Below are positions 23,696-30,337 of a stretch of DNA of 42,307 nucleotides, piece by piece. The stretch lies in the NCBI GenBank assembly GCA_934717555.1, contig CAKUYY010000008.1:1-42307 (forward strand). The letters are read 5' to 3'. The stretch is from an uncultured Clostridium sp. (lineage in GTDB: Bacteria; Bacillota; Clostridia; Oscillospirales; Acutalibacteraceae). The translations under genes were made by a program, and so were the position numbers. The notes under the pieces were generated by a model, which saw only the letters and a list, made by a program, of their open reading frames with translations, was not told where the DNA came from and searched no databases. Numbering within the stretch: position 1 is the first letter of the stretch; each line of letters begins with the position of its first letter.

Positions 23696-24519
23696 CGATA
23701 GTGAAAAAATATACGCTTTCAGCGGCAATTGTTTTACTGTCCTTTCTTCTGTTCCTCTGCCCGTGGCCGCAGGCATCTTCCCAAAGGATATTTGACGAAG
23801 CGGGACTGCTCACCTCCACGGAGATATCCACTTTGGAGGAAGAGATTACCAAGCTCACCGGTGACCTGGGACTGGACCTCGTGGTCGTCACAACGGATGA
23901 CACCCATGGAAAAAGTTCCCGCCAATATGCCGACGATTACTATGACCAGGGCGGTTTTGGAACAGGGGCTGACAAAAGCGGGGTGCTTTTTCTCATTGAC
24001 ATGGATAATCGACAGGCGTATCTTTCCACCTGCGGGGCAGGGATTGATTATTTCACGGATAGCCGGATCGACAGGGCGCTGGACCGGATCACGCCCAGAT
24101 TAAGTGACCAGGATTACATTGGGGCGGTGGATGAATTCCTGGAGGCGACACAGGAGTACATACAGGCCGGGATACCAGAGGATGGTTACCGCTATGACGA
24201 AGAAACCGGCAAAGTGACCCGGAGGTTTTCCGCCCCCTCCTGGAAACAGATGTTGCTGTTTGCCGGGATAGCGGTTGTGATAGGCTTGATTGCCGCGGGG
24301 AGCGTGGCGGTAAAGTATAAGGTTCGTTATCAGGATAATAGCTATCCTTATCGGGAGAATAGCCGCCTTCAACTGACAAATCAACAGGATATTTTTATTC
24401 GGAGATATGTGACATCCCATAGGATTCAGAATGATTCTTCCGGCAGAGGCGGGGGAGGGAGCTCTACCCATACCTCCAGCGGAGGACATACCCATGGAGG
24501 GGGAGGCAGGGGATTTTAG
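23692..24519 (+). CDS. ydjH: YdjH-like TPM-domain membrane protein
   Basis: 275 residues. An N-terminal signal/anchor (AAIVLLSFLLFLCPW) leads to an extracytoplasmic TPM domain (FDEAGLLTSTEISTLEEEI, LVVVTTDDTHGKSSRQYADDYYDQGGFGTGADKSGVLFLIDMDNRQAYLS in pieces), then a second span (LLFAGIAVVIGLIAAGSVAV) and a cytoplasmic tail ending in Gly/Ser/His-rich repeats typical of TPM proteins. The frame opens at 23593, but the ATG at 23692 overlaps the previous stop as ATGA and starts the signal sequence. Third gene of the module. Homology to YdjH is by domain layout and order. Confidence 0.82.
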   Translation: MTIVKKYTLSAAIVLLSFLLFLCPWPQASSQRIFDEAGLLTSTEISTLEEEITKLTGDLGLDLVVVTTDDTHGKSSRQYADDYYDQGGFGTGADKSGVLFLIDMDNRQAYLSTCGAGIDYFTDSRIDRALDRITPRLSDQDYIGAVDEFLEATQEYIQAGIPEDGYRYDEETGKVTRRFSAPSWKQMLLFAGIAVVIGLIAAGSVAVKYKVRYQDNSYPYRENSRLQLTNQQDIFIRRYVTSHRIQNDSSGRGGGGSSTHTSSGGHTHGGGGRGF

Positions 24520-24579
24520 GAAAAATTTTCCTGCCATGCGGTCCCTTGCATAAAGAGAATGGGAAAATTAGGTTCAAAG

Positions 24580-24620
24580 AAAAGAGGCCCCACGGAAAGA
24601 AATTCCGCAGGGCCTCTTTT
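24580..24620 (+). terminator. Terminator of the YdjI-G-H-like operon
   Basis: AAAAGAGGCCC pairs with GGGCCTCTTTT, with inner CGGAA/TTCCG pairing and a four-base loop. Its 3' arm lies inside the 29-bp repeat that recurs at 26638-26666. Confidence 0.85.
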
Positions 24621-24625
24621 CCAAT
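24597..24625 (+). repeat. 29-bp direct repeat, left copy
   Basis: AAGAAATTCCGCAGGGCCTC followed by TTTTCCAAT. It matches 26638-26666 at 27 of 29 positions. The two copies bound an AT-rich segment of about 2 kb. Confidence 0.85.
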
Positions 24626-24656
24626 TATAATATCAACCACTTATAATATCAACCAC
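24625..24656 (+). repeat. Tandem duplication of a 16-mer at the left edge of the insert
   Basis: TTATAATATCAACCAC occurs twice without a gap (24625-24640 and 24641-24656). The second copy runs into the structured end that begins at 24650. Confidence 0.85.
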
Positions 24657-24840
24657 CGACTATGTCGGTGGAGAAAGAAAAAGGAAAAGCGAGAATTATA
24701 GGAAAAAAGACCTCCTTTAATAAAATAATGAGCGGGTAATGCCAACTGCTTTAGGCGTGGTTTTGATTACTTGCAGACTATCGTTAGGTTTTTAGTCTAA
24801 CTTTTGAGTATCACTTCAGGTGAACCTACAACCCTTACAT
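24650..24840 (+). mobile_element. Orphan IS200/IS605-like structured element (no transposase ORF)
   Basis: It opens with the hairpin CCACCGA-CTATG-TCGGTGG, then a purine-rich stretch to AGACCTCCTTT (24718). It continues through short hairpins (GTTAGGTTTTTAGTCTAAC; TCACTTCAGGTGA) to about ACCTACAACCC near 24835. The first 69 bases recur at the right edge of the window (42239-42307). Small terminal palindromes without flanking inverted repeats, and a structured non-coding right part, are typical of IS200/IS605 ends and their non-autonomous derivatives. The right boundary is uncertain, and the family assignment is by appearance. Confidence 0.45.
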
Positions 24841-25000
24841 TATGAAGTAATTTTGTTATTTGACTTTTTACAAATTTTTTTCACTAAACCGATATTTAAT
24901 TTATGTGAATACTTGAATTATAAAAAATATATGTTATAATATAAATTAATATGAGTGTCAATATTTTTATTTGAACATTTTTATAAAGAGGGTGATTCCA
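24840..25000 (+). other. AT-rich non-coding stretch before the protease remnant
   Basis: No gene seen. It contains the promoter at 24913-24940 and the ribosome site AAGAGGGTG just before the ATG at 25001. Confidence 0.5.
24913..24940 (+). promoter_or_regulatory. Promoter upstream of the broken protease gene
   Basis: TTGAAT, 16-base spacer ending TGT, perfect TATAAT (extended -10). It faces the ATG at 25001. Confidence 0.6.
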
Positions 25001-25051
25001 ATGTTTCGAAAATGGAAGTCCACTGTTCGCTTGTATAACATTGCGAAATAA
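25001..25051 (+). pseudogene. 16-codon remnant, probably the original start of the serine protease gene
   Basis: MFRKWKSTVRLYNIAK then stop. It has a good ribosome site (GAGGGTG) and a promoter 60 bases upstream, and its basic start looks like the beginning of a secretory signal. The 230 bases that follow have stops in every frame, with short open pieces such as NPSDTPNYNVERTISDK in one frame and LSKAVTLPVEV in another. The signal and propeptide appear to have been broken by frameshifts. Linking this start to the protease is inference. Confidence 0.4.
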
Positions 25052-25410
25052 AAATATGTGCCCCAAAATGTAACTACTGTTGCTTGATTGGTATAATCCA
25101 AGTGATACCCCTAATTACAATGTTGAACGAACGATATCTGATAAATAATTTTAGTTTCTTGTTTATGGTATGCTGTATCCATATAGGCTTTAAAAGCCCG
25201 TATTGGACAAAAGCATAGCCGTAATTATTTTGATCCACCCTTTCACTTTCGGTCTTTCTAAAGCCGTGACTCTTCCGGTAGAGGTTTGACTCTATAATAC
25301 AATATTCACACGAGCCGCAAAATATAAATATCGAGCCGCGAGTTGTCATAGGAACCGATAATCGGATCAAAGTTGAGCATCCCAAAGACTACGGAGAACA
25401 TCGCAATACG

Positions 25411-26019
25411 GTGCACCTCAGTATTCAATTTCCAAAAGGAGAATCAATGGGAACCGGCTTTATGATTGGACCTAATGCGGTGGCAACAGCTGGACACTGT
25501 GTATATAATTCCAGCATGGGAGGCTGGGCAAAAAAAATTACGGTATATCCGGCACGAGAAGGGAAAGACGGTAAGCCTTATTCTAGCGCAACTTCCACAA
25601 AACTGGAAGCCGGCGGTAATTGGGTAAAAAATGGAGACGTTACAGATGATTGGGGTGTAATTCAGCTCAACTCTAATATTGGAAATAAGGTAGGGTGGTT
25701 GGGTTTAAAATATCAAGCTGGAGCTTATACAGGTAACGTAACGGTAGCTGGTTATCCTAGAGATGTAAGAGGGGGTTATTATTTCGATAATCCCTATATG
25801 TTTAAGCATACTTCGGCTATTTCTTCAGATGATAAATGGCGGATGCTTTATTACAAAAACTTAGATACCTCTGCTGGACAAAGTGGCGCGCCTGTTTATC
25901 AATATTATGCAGATACAGGCTACACTGCGATTGCCATACATCGCGGTCAAAATAATTACACAAATGTAGGTGTAAGAATTCATGAATGGCTATTTAATAA
26001 GTTAGTTTCTTATCGGTAG
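25411..26019 (+). CDS. V8/glutamyl-endopeptidase-like serine protease, 5' end damaged (probable pseudogene)
   Basis: Catalytic body of a secreted trypsin-fold (S1B) protease. His lies in VATAGHCVY, Asp in VTDDWGVIQL and Ser in AGQSGAPVYQ. The frame is readable upstream to the stop codon at 25279; those codons (VVIGTDNRIKV and onward) match the N-terminus of mature Bacillus glutamyl endopeptidases. No ATG, GTG or TTG precedes the GTG at 25411 in this frame, so the first residues of the mature fold, the propeptide and the signal peptide cannot be made. The body has no stop or frameshift over about 200 codons, so damage seems recent. It is AT-richer than its neighbours. Confidence 0.75.
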   Translation: MHLSIQFPKGESMGTGFMIGPNAVATAGHCVYNSSMGGWAKKITVYPAREGKDGKPYSSATSTKLEAGGNWVKNGDVTDDWGVIQLNSNIGNKVGWLGLKYQAGAYTGNVTVAGYPRDVRGGYYFDNPYMFKHTSAISSDDKWRMLYYKNLDTSAGQSGAPVYQYYADTGYTAIAIHRGQNNYTNVGVRIHEWLFNKLVSYR

Positions 26020-26052
26020 AATGAATAAAGCCCTCAAAAAGAAGGTGGGACT

Positions 26053-26508
26053 ATGAAAAATAAATTTATTTGTTTTATTTTACTAGTCGGCCTGGTTTCT
26101 ATACTGGCTGGGTGTGGAGAAGATGCCGAAAAAGAGGATCTGGTACGCTCATCATATCCAGATGATTTGAGAAACAGTGAGACGATCACAATTTGTGCAC
26201 AACAGACGGCGTATTCTTTATCCGATGACGTAGAACTTCTTTTGGACATTGAAAATCATTCTACAAAAGACGTAGCAGCGGACGAATATTTTCAGTTGGA
26301 AAAGAAGGTAGAAGGAGAATGGTATATCGTTCCAATTGCTACAAATACAAAAGATATTTCTCTCCGTATTCCCGCTGAAAATACTTTTGAAGGGTTTTCT
26401 ATTGAATTGACAAAGGAGCAGACTACGGATTTAACCCCTGGCGATTATCGTGTGATTAAGAAAATAGGCGATAAAGATGTTGCCGCCTATTTTTCATTTA
26501 CAAAGTAA
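26053..26508 (+). CDS. Small lipoprotein of unknown function next to the protease
   Basis: 151 residues. The lipoprotein signal is clear: MKNKFICFILLVGLV then the lipobox LAGC with the modified cysteine at about residue 23. The exported part is rich in charged and beta-forming residues (SLSDDVELLLDIENHS, YFQLEKKVEGEWYIVP, LTPGDYRVIKKI), with the look of an immunoglobulin-like beta sandwich. It starts 34 bases after the protease stop, with GAAGGTGGGAC before its ATG, so the two are probably co-transcribed. It could be a protease inhibitor or immunity-type partner, but nothing in the sequence proves that. Confidence 0.8.
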   Translation: MKNKFICFILLVGLVSILAGCGEDAEKEDLVRSSYPDDLRNSETITICAQQTAYSLSDDVELLLDIENHSTKDVAADEYFQLEKKVEGEWYIVPIATNTKDISLRIPAENTFEGFSIELTKEQTTDLTPGDYRVIKKIGDKDVAAYFSFTK

Positions 26509-26584
26509 ATATTTCAGAATGGTTATAAAAGGACACCATATCCCAATTTGAACCGGTCTAGAAAAAAGAGACAATAGACAAAAG

Positions 26585-26621
26585 CCCCTTGATGTAAAAT
26601 AAATACATCAGGGGGTATTTT
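26585..26621 (+). terminator. Terminator of the protease-lipoprotein unit
   Basis: CCCCTTGATGTA pairs with TACATCAGGGG (one G-T pair), loop of seven bases, followed by TATTTTG. The wider inverted pair TTGAACCG (26548-26555) and CGGTTCAA (26632-26639) encloses it. Confidence 0.8.
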
Positions 26622-26637
26622 GTCACTGGATCGGTTC

Positions 26638-26666
26638 AAGAACTTCCGCGGGGCCTCTTTTCCAAT
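26638..26666 (+). repeat. 29-bp direct repeat, right copy
   Basis: AAGAACTTCCGCGGGGCCTC followed by TTTTCCAAT; differs from 24597-24625 at two positions. It carries only the 3' arm of the terminator seen at the left copy. Confidence 0.85.
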
Positions 26667-26735
26667 AGGAAAGCATAAGAGTACCGAATATAAAAATAAG
26701 TCGAAATCAAAGAAAAATGTGTTGGAAAAAATTTT

Positions 26736-27167
26736 TTATTGGGCCAGGGCTTTTCCCAATTCCTGGCAAGCTGTACAGGCGTCTTCATCAGGCGCATCAT
26801 TACAAATCACAAAGCCAGCGGCCAGATTGGCCCCGTCGCTGCGGCAGGTTTCTTCCCAGTTGCGCATCCATTCCCCGTCGCCCCATCCATAGGAACCAAA
26901 TAAGGCAATAGGTTTTCCAGATAATTTTGGTTCACAGCTGGAGAACATGGGTTCAAATTCTCCCTCTTCCAACTGTTCCGCTCCCATGGAAGGACAGCCA
27001 AAAGCGACAGCGTCAAAGGAATCCATTTGGTCCGCGGAAAATTCCGAAGCTTGGAACAGCTGGGCCTGCGCGCCGGCATCCTGTGCGCCGATGAGGACCT
27101 GATTGGCCATAGCTTCTGTATTTCCTGTACCGCTCCAATATACAACAGCAACTTTTTTCATCGTCAT
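26736..27167 (-). CDS. Flavodoxin
   Basis: 143-residue FMN electron carrier. The phosphate loop is WSGTGNTEAMA at about residues 11-21. FGCPSMGAEQLEE and FGSYGWGDGEWM give the two loops that stack on the isoalloxazine ring. This is a short-chain clostridial flavodoxin. AAAGGAG lies 5 bases before the first ATG; a second in-frame ATG two codons later is possible. It follows the DUF3793 gene by 27 bases. Flavodoxins commonly replace ferredoxin when iron is short, which fits an iron-responsive operon. Confidence 0.93.
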   Translation of the reverse strand: MTMKKVAVVYWSGTGNTEAMANQVLIGAQDAGAQAQLFQASEFSADQMDSFDAVAFGCPSMGAEQLEEGEFEPMFSSCEPKLSGKPIALFGSYGWGDGEWMRNWEETCRSDGANLAAGFVICNDAPDEDACTACQELGKALAQ

Positions 27168-27194
27168 TCAATCTCCTTTGTTTCTATCAATTCA

Positions 27195-27749
27195 TTAAGC
27201 CGCCACAGTGAGCTGCTGAATGGTTTTGCCGTTTATAAAATGCTTGGCATAAATTTCCCGGCATTTCTCAAATTTTGCAAATTGCCGGAGCGCTTCACAT
27301 TCGTTGCAGTAAACTTTCCAGAATCCGCAGCATAAGCAGTTTTTTCCCTTGTTTTGAATAAAGCCCTGGACGTCTCCCAGCGGGTAACCTAAGAAAACCC
27401 CGATTTCATGGGGGAAACCATCACATTCCCGAATCCGCCGGGAAAGCTGCAACAGGATATCTTGGGTGGTAGAAGAGGATCGATATCCATAAGATTGTAA
27501 GAAACCCCATACCCCCGCCTGTTTCAGATCCTTTAACAGACGTTTCCAACGATATACATAAATAAGGGCTTTCTGGTTACAGACATGAAGAAGTTCCAAA
27601 AAAATTCCCTTACCGTTTAATACACGGTTCCAAGTATATAGAAGCTGATTCAGTTCTTCCAAAGAAGAAAAGGGACAATTAAAAAGGTTTGCTGTTTTTA
27701 ATCCTGCCAAAGTAGGAGAACAATGGGCAATTAAGTAATGTTCCAGCAT
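27195..27749 (-). CDS. DUF3793 family protein
   Basis: 184-residue cytoplasmic protein of the clostridial DUF3793 family: LEHYLIAHCSPTLAGLKTANLF at the start, FLELLHVCNQKALIYVYR in the middle, PHEIGVFLGYPLGDVQGFI, then a cysteine cluster (NCLCCGFWKVYCNECEA) that could bind metal. The family often sits beside flavodoxin genes and is thought to be linked to iron limitation; its reaction is unknown. The frame opens at 27770, but MLEHYL at 27749, with GAGGTG upstream, fits the family start. It heads an operon with the flavodoxin behind two matching inverted repeats. Confidence 0.88.
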   Translation of the reverse strand: MLEHYLIAHCSPTLAGLKTANLFNCPFSSLEELNQLLYTWNRVLNGKGIFLELLHVCNQKALIYVYRWKRLLKDLKQAGVWGFLQSYGYRSSSTTQDILLQLSRRIRECDGFPHEIGVFLGYPLGDVQGFIQNKGKNCLCCGFWKVYCNECEALRQFAKFEKCREIYAKHFINGKTIQQLTVAA

Positions 27750-27778
27750 AACACACCTCAGATACCTCATTACGATAG

Positions 27779-27794
27779 GTTAGTAAAAACTAAC
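27779..27794. promoter_or_regulatory. Inverted repeat 1 upstream of DUF3793
   Basis: GTTAGT-AAAA-ACTAAC: a perfect 6-4-6 inverted repeat, 30 bases from the start codon, downstream of the likely -10 (TATAAA, plus-strand 27821-27826). Confidence 0.6.
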
Positions 27795-27843
27795 TTTAGA
27801 GCTAAAAAATAAGGATATTTTTTATACCCTCTGTTTCATCTTC

Positions 27844-27859
27844 GTTAGCAATGGCTAAC
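27844..27859. promoter_or_regulatory. Inverted repeat 2 upstream of DUF3793
   Basis: GTTAGC-AATG-GCTAAC: the same 6-4-6 layout as repeat 1, overlapping the likely -35 region. It is followed by the palindrome AACCGGTT. Confidence 0.6.
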
Positions 27860-27975
27860 CGGTTGGTTGCATCTTATCATATCCTACAACGGCTGTCAAG
27901 GGAATTTTCTAAGATAGAGAAAGCAAACATTTTGAAATAGAAAAGTACCGGTCAGAAGCGGAGGACGTTTTTTTG

Positions 27976-28004
27976 TTGCCCAGGTAAACTCTGTGTGATA
28001 TAAT
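27976..28004 (+). promoter_or_regulatory. Promoter of ruvCAB
   Basis: TTGCCC, 17-base spacer ending in TGA, perfect TATAAT (extended -10), about 50 bases before the ruvC start. Confidence 0.65.
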
Positions 28005-28055
28005 AAATAAATTCGATAGGGTTCTTTTTGTAAGATAAAGGATAGGCGGTATGAT

Positions 28056-28562
28056 ATGATTATACTTGGGATCGACCCTGGTTATGCCATTGTAGGCTAT
28101 GGGGCAATTCGCTTTGAGAGAGGGCGATTTTGCCCGGTTGGATATGGAGCCGTCACCACAGAAGCGGAGGAACCCTTTCACCGGCGCCTGGAAGTGATTT
28201 ACGATAATATGGAAAAAATGCTTTCGCTGTGCAAACCGGACGCCATGGCGGTAGAAAAGCTTTATTTTCAAAATAACCAGAAAACGGCCATTGGTGTGGC
28301 GGAGGCCAGAGGGGTGATCCTCTTGGCAGCCCAGAAAGCGGGGGTTCCGATCTTTGAATATACCCCTTTGCAGGTAAAGATGGCGGTCACCGGGTACGGG
28401 CAGGCTCACAAACCTCAGGTGATGGAAATGACCACCCGTCTGCTGAAACTAAAGGAAGTTCCAAAGCCCGATGATACCGCCGACGCATTAGCCATCGCCA
28501 TTTGCCACGCTCATGCCGCGGGGTCGAGATTGAGAAGGAATCTGATACAAGGACGGTACTGA
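28056..28562 (+). CDS. ruvC: Holliday junction endonuclease RuvC
   Basis: 168-residue resolvase that cuts Holliday junctions. The acidic catalytic residues are visible: Asp in ILGIDPGYAIVGYG, Glu in MAVEKLYFQNNQKTA, and Asp in KPDDTADALAIAICHAH. The start ATG at 28056 has AGGCGG upstream; an ATG five bases earlier is out of frame. It is followed by ruvA after 7 bases and ruvB after 4 more, giving the complete resolvasome in one operon. Confidence 0.96.
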   Translation: MIILGIDPGYAIVGYGAIRFERGRFCPVGYGAVTTEAEEPFHRRLEVIYDNMEKMLSLCKPDAMAVEKLYFQNNQKTAIGVAEARGVILLAAQKAGVPIFEYTPLQVKMAVTGYGQAHKPQVMEMTTRLLKLKEVPKPDDTADALAIAICHAHAAGSRLRRNLIQGRY

Positions 28563-28569
28563 CAGTAAT

Positions 28570-29172
28570 ATGTTTTACAGCCTAAAAGGAAATTTGATTC
28601 ATACAGAACCTGGATTCGCCGTGGTGGAGTGCGGCGGGGTGGGGTTTAAGTGCTTTACCACCATGAGTACACAGCGGGCCCTTCCCAAATTGGGAAGCCA
28701 GGTTACGCTTTATACCCACATGAACGTAAGGGAAGACGCCATTGATCTGTTTGGATTCGCTACCCAGGGGGAACTCCACTGCTTCAAACTGCTCACTTCC
28801 GTGACCGGGGTAGGGCCTAAGGTGGGGCTCGCGATCCTTTCCGAACTGGCTTCAGAGCAGGTGGCCATGGCCATCGCGGCCGGGGACAGCAAAACTTTGA
28901 CCCGGGCGGCCGGTGTGGGGAATAAATTGGCGCAACGCATCATATTGGAATTAAAGGATAAATTAAAAGGGCTGTCAGCCGACAGCGGGATGATGCCGGA
29001 GGCGGCAGGCGTAGTTTCCGCAGCGGGAAATATTTCAGAAGCCATCAGCGCGCTGACGGTGCTGGGATACTCCCCTTCCGAGGTGGCGCCGGTAGTGGCA
29101 AAATTGGAACCGTCCCTTCCGGTGGAAGAATTGATCCGTTTGAGCCTGAAGGCAATGGCAGGGAGGTTTTAG
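28570..29172 (+). CDS. ruvA: Holliday junction branch-migration protein RuvA
   Basis: 200 residues, the standard length. The N-terminal OB-fold (MFYSLKGNLIHTEPGFAVVECGGVGF) is followed by the two helix-hairpin-helix segments (LLTSVTGVGPKVGLAILSEL; LTRAAGVGNKLAQRIILELKDKL) and a C-terminal RuvB-binding helix domain (ISALTVLGYSPSEVAPVV). RuvA tetramers bind the junction and load RuvB. The gene follows ruvC and precedes ruvB closely. Confidence 0.96.
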   Translation: MFYSLKGNLIHTEPGFAVVECGGVGFKCFTTMSTQRALPKLGSQVTLYTHMNVREDAIDLFGFATQGELHCFKLLTSVTGVGPKVGLAILSELASEQVAMAIAAGDSKTLTRAAGVGNKLAQRIILELKDKLKGLSADSGMMPEAAGVVSAAGNISEAISALTVLGYSPSEVAPVVAKLEPSLPVEELIRLSLKAMAGRF

Positions 29173-29176
29173 TTAG

Positions 29177-30220
29177 GTGGAATTTGATTTTGATCTGGAA
29201 AACCGTATTGTGGATCCCGAAGGGATCCCAGAGGATACCGAACTGGAAAACCCCCTTCGTCCCCGGGCATTATCAGAATATATCGGACAGGAAAAAGTAA
29301 AGGAAAACCTTTCTGTTTTTATAGAGGCGGCCAAACTCCGTAAAGAATCCCTCGACCATGTGCTGCTTTATGGTCCTCCCGGTTTGGGAAAGACTACCCT
29401 GGCGGGTATTATCGCCAACGAACTGCAGGTAAATATCCGCATTACTTCCGGCCCGGCCATTGAGAAACCGGGGGATTTGGCGGCCCTGCTCACCAATTTG
29501 AATCCTGGGGATGTGCTTTTTATTGATGAGATCCACAGGCTTTCCCGCAGCGTGGAAGAAATTTTATATCCAGCTATGGAAGATTTCGCCATTGATATTA
29601 TTACAGGGAAAGGACAGATGGCGGCTTCTTATCATTTGCCCCTGCCCCGTTTTACCCTGGTGGGGGCTACCACCAGGGCGGGCCAGCTGACTGCTCCGCT
29701 GCGCGATCGTTTTGGGGTTGTGCTGCGCCTGGAGATGTATACACCGGAAGAGCTTGCCACCATCGTGCGTAGAAGCGCCGCGATTTTGGATATTCCAGTA
29801 GAACCGGACGGCGCTCTGGAGATCGCCTCCCGGTCCCGGGGAACCCCCCGTATCGCCAACCGCCTGCTCAAACGGGTGCGGGATTTTGCCCAGGTCATCA
29901 GCGACGGGGTCATCACGTATGAAACGGCTAAAACCGCCCTGGACCGGCTGGAAATCGATGAACTGGGTTTGGACGCCAATGACCGGCGCATGCTGGAAAC
30001 CATGATCCGCTACTACAAAGGCGGGCCGGTGGGGTTGGAGACCCTGGCGGCTGCCATTGGGGAAGAAGCGGTCACCATCGAGGATGTTTACGAGCCTTAT
30101 CTCATGCAGATCGGGTTTCTCAACCGTACGCCCCGAGGCAGGTGCGCGACCCACGCCGCATATCTCCATTTGGGATTGACCCCTCCAGGCATGGAGGGCG
30201 GCCAGCAAAAGCTGTTTTAG
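29177..30220 (+). CDS. ruvB: Holliday junction branch-migration ATPase RuvB
   Basis: 347-residue AAA+ motor. LRPRALSEYIGQEKVKENL, Walker A GPPGLGKTT at about residue 64, Walker B LFIDEIHRL, sensor GATTRAGQLTAPLRDRFG and the C-terminal winged helix (GGPVGLETLAAAIGEE, GFLNRTPRGRCAT) are all present. The start is GTG at 29177, 4 bases after the ruvA stop; GGGAGG lies inside the ruvA end. Full length, end of the ruvCAB operon. Confidence 0.97.
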   Translation: MEFDFDLENRIVDPEGIPEDTELENPLRPRALSEYIGQEKVKENLSVFIEAAKLRKESLDHVLLYGPPGLGKTTLAGIIANELQVNIRITSGPAIEKPGDLAALLTNLNPGDVLFIDEIHRLSRSVEEILYPAMEDFAIDIITGKGQMAASYHLPLPRFTLVGATTRAGQLTAPLRDRFGVVLRLEMYTPEELATIVRRSAAILDIPVEPDGALEIASRSRGTPRIANRLLKRVRDFAQVISDGVITYETAKTALDRLEIDELGLDANDRRMLETMIRYYKGGPVGLETLAAAIGEEAVTIEDVYEPYLMQIGFLNRTPRGRCATHAAYLHLGLTPPGMEGGQQKLF

Positions 30221-30299
30221 ATTTTTCCACCGCTATGGGAATCATGGTGGAAAAGAATTGGAATTCTATAAGAAGAAAGATAAAATAAGTATCCATATC

Positions 30300-30318
30300 C
30301 GGCCTATGGCCGAATTTT
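30300..30318 (+). terminator. Weak terminator-like hairpin after ruvB
   Basis: CGGCC-TAT-GGCCG followed by AATTTTAT. A longer inverted repeat (TTTTCCACC with GGTGGAAAA, 30224-30255) lies upstream but lacks a T run. Confidence 0.3.
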
Positions 30319-30337
30319 ATCAATAGGAGTGATCGAA

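Noticed and set aside
24625..24656. Start of a CRISPR array
   Set aside because: Only two adjacent 16-base copies without spacers and no cas genes; it is a small tandem duplication at an insertion edge.
25074..25385. 103-codon minus-strand ORF over the damaged 5' part of the protease gene
   Set aside because: No ribosome site, composition like non-coding DNA, and it runs antisense to the region where the protease propeptide should be.
26509..26735. Further gene between the lipoprotein and the flavodoxin (90-codon and 64-codon frames)
   Set aside because: These frames run over a terminator, the direct repeat and the antisense end of the flavodoxin gene; no ribosome site.
27895..28055. Extension of an antisense reading frame upstream of ruvC as a minus-strand gene (27909-28409)
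   Set aside because: It overlaps ruvC antisense and has no start signal; the region contains the ruvC promoter.
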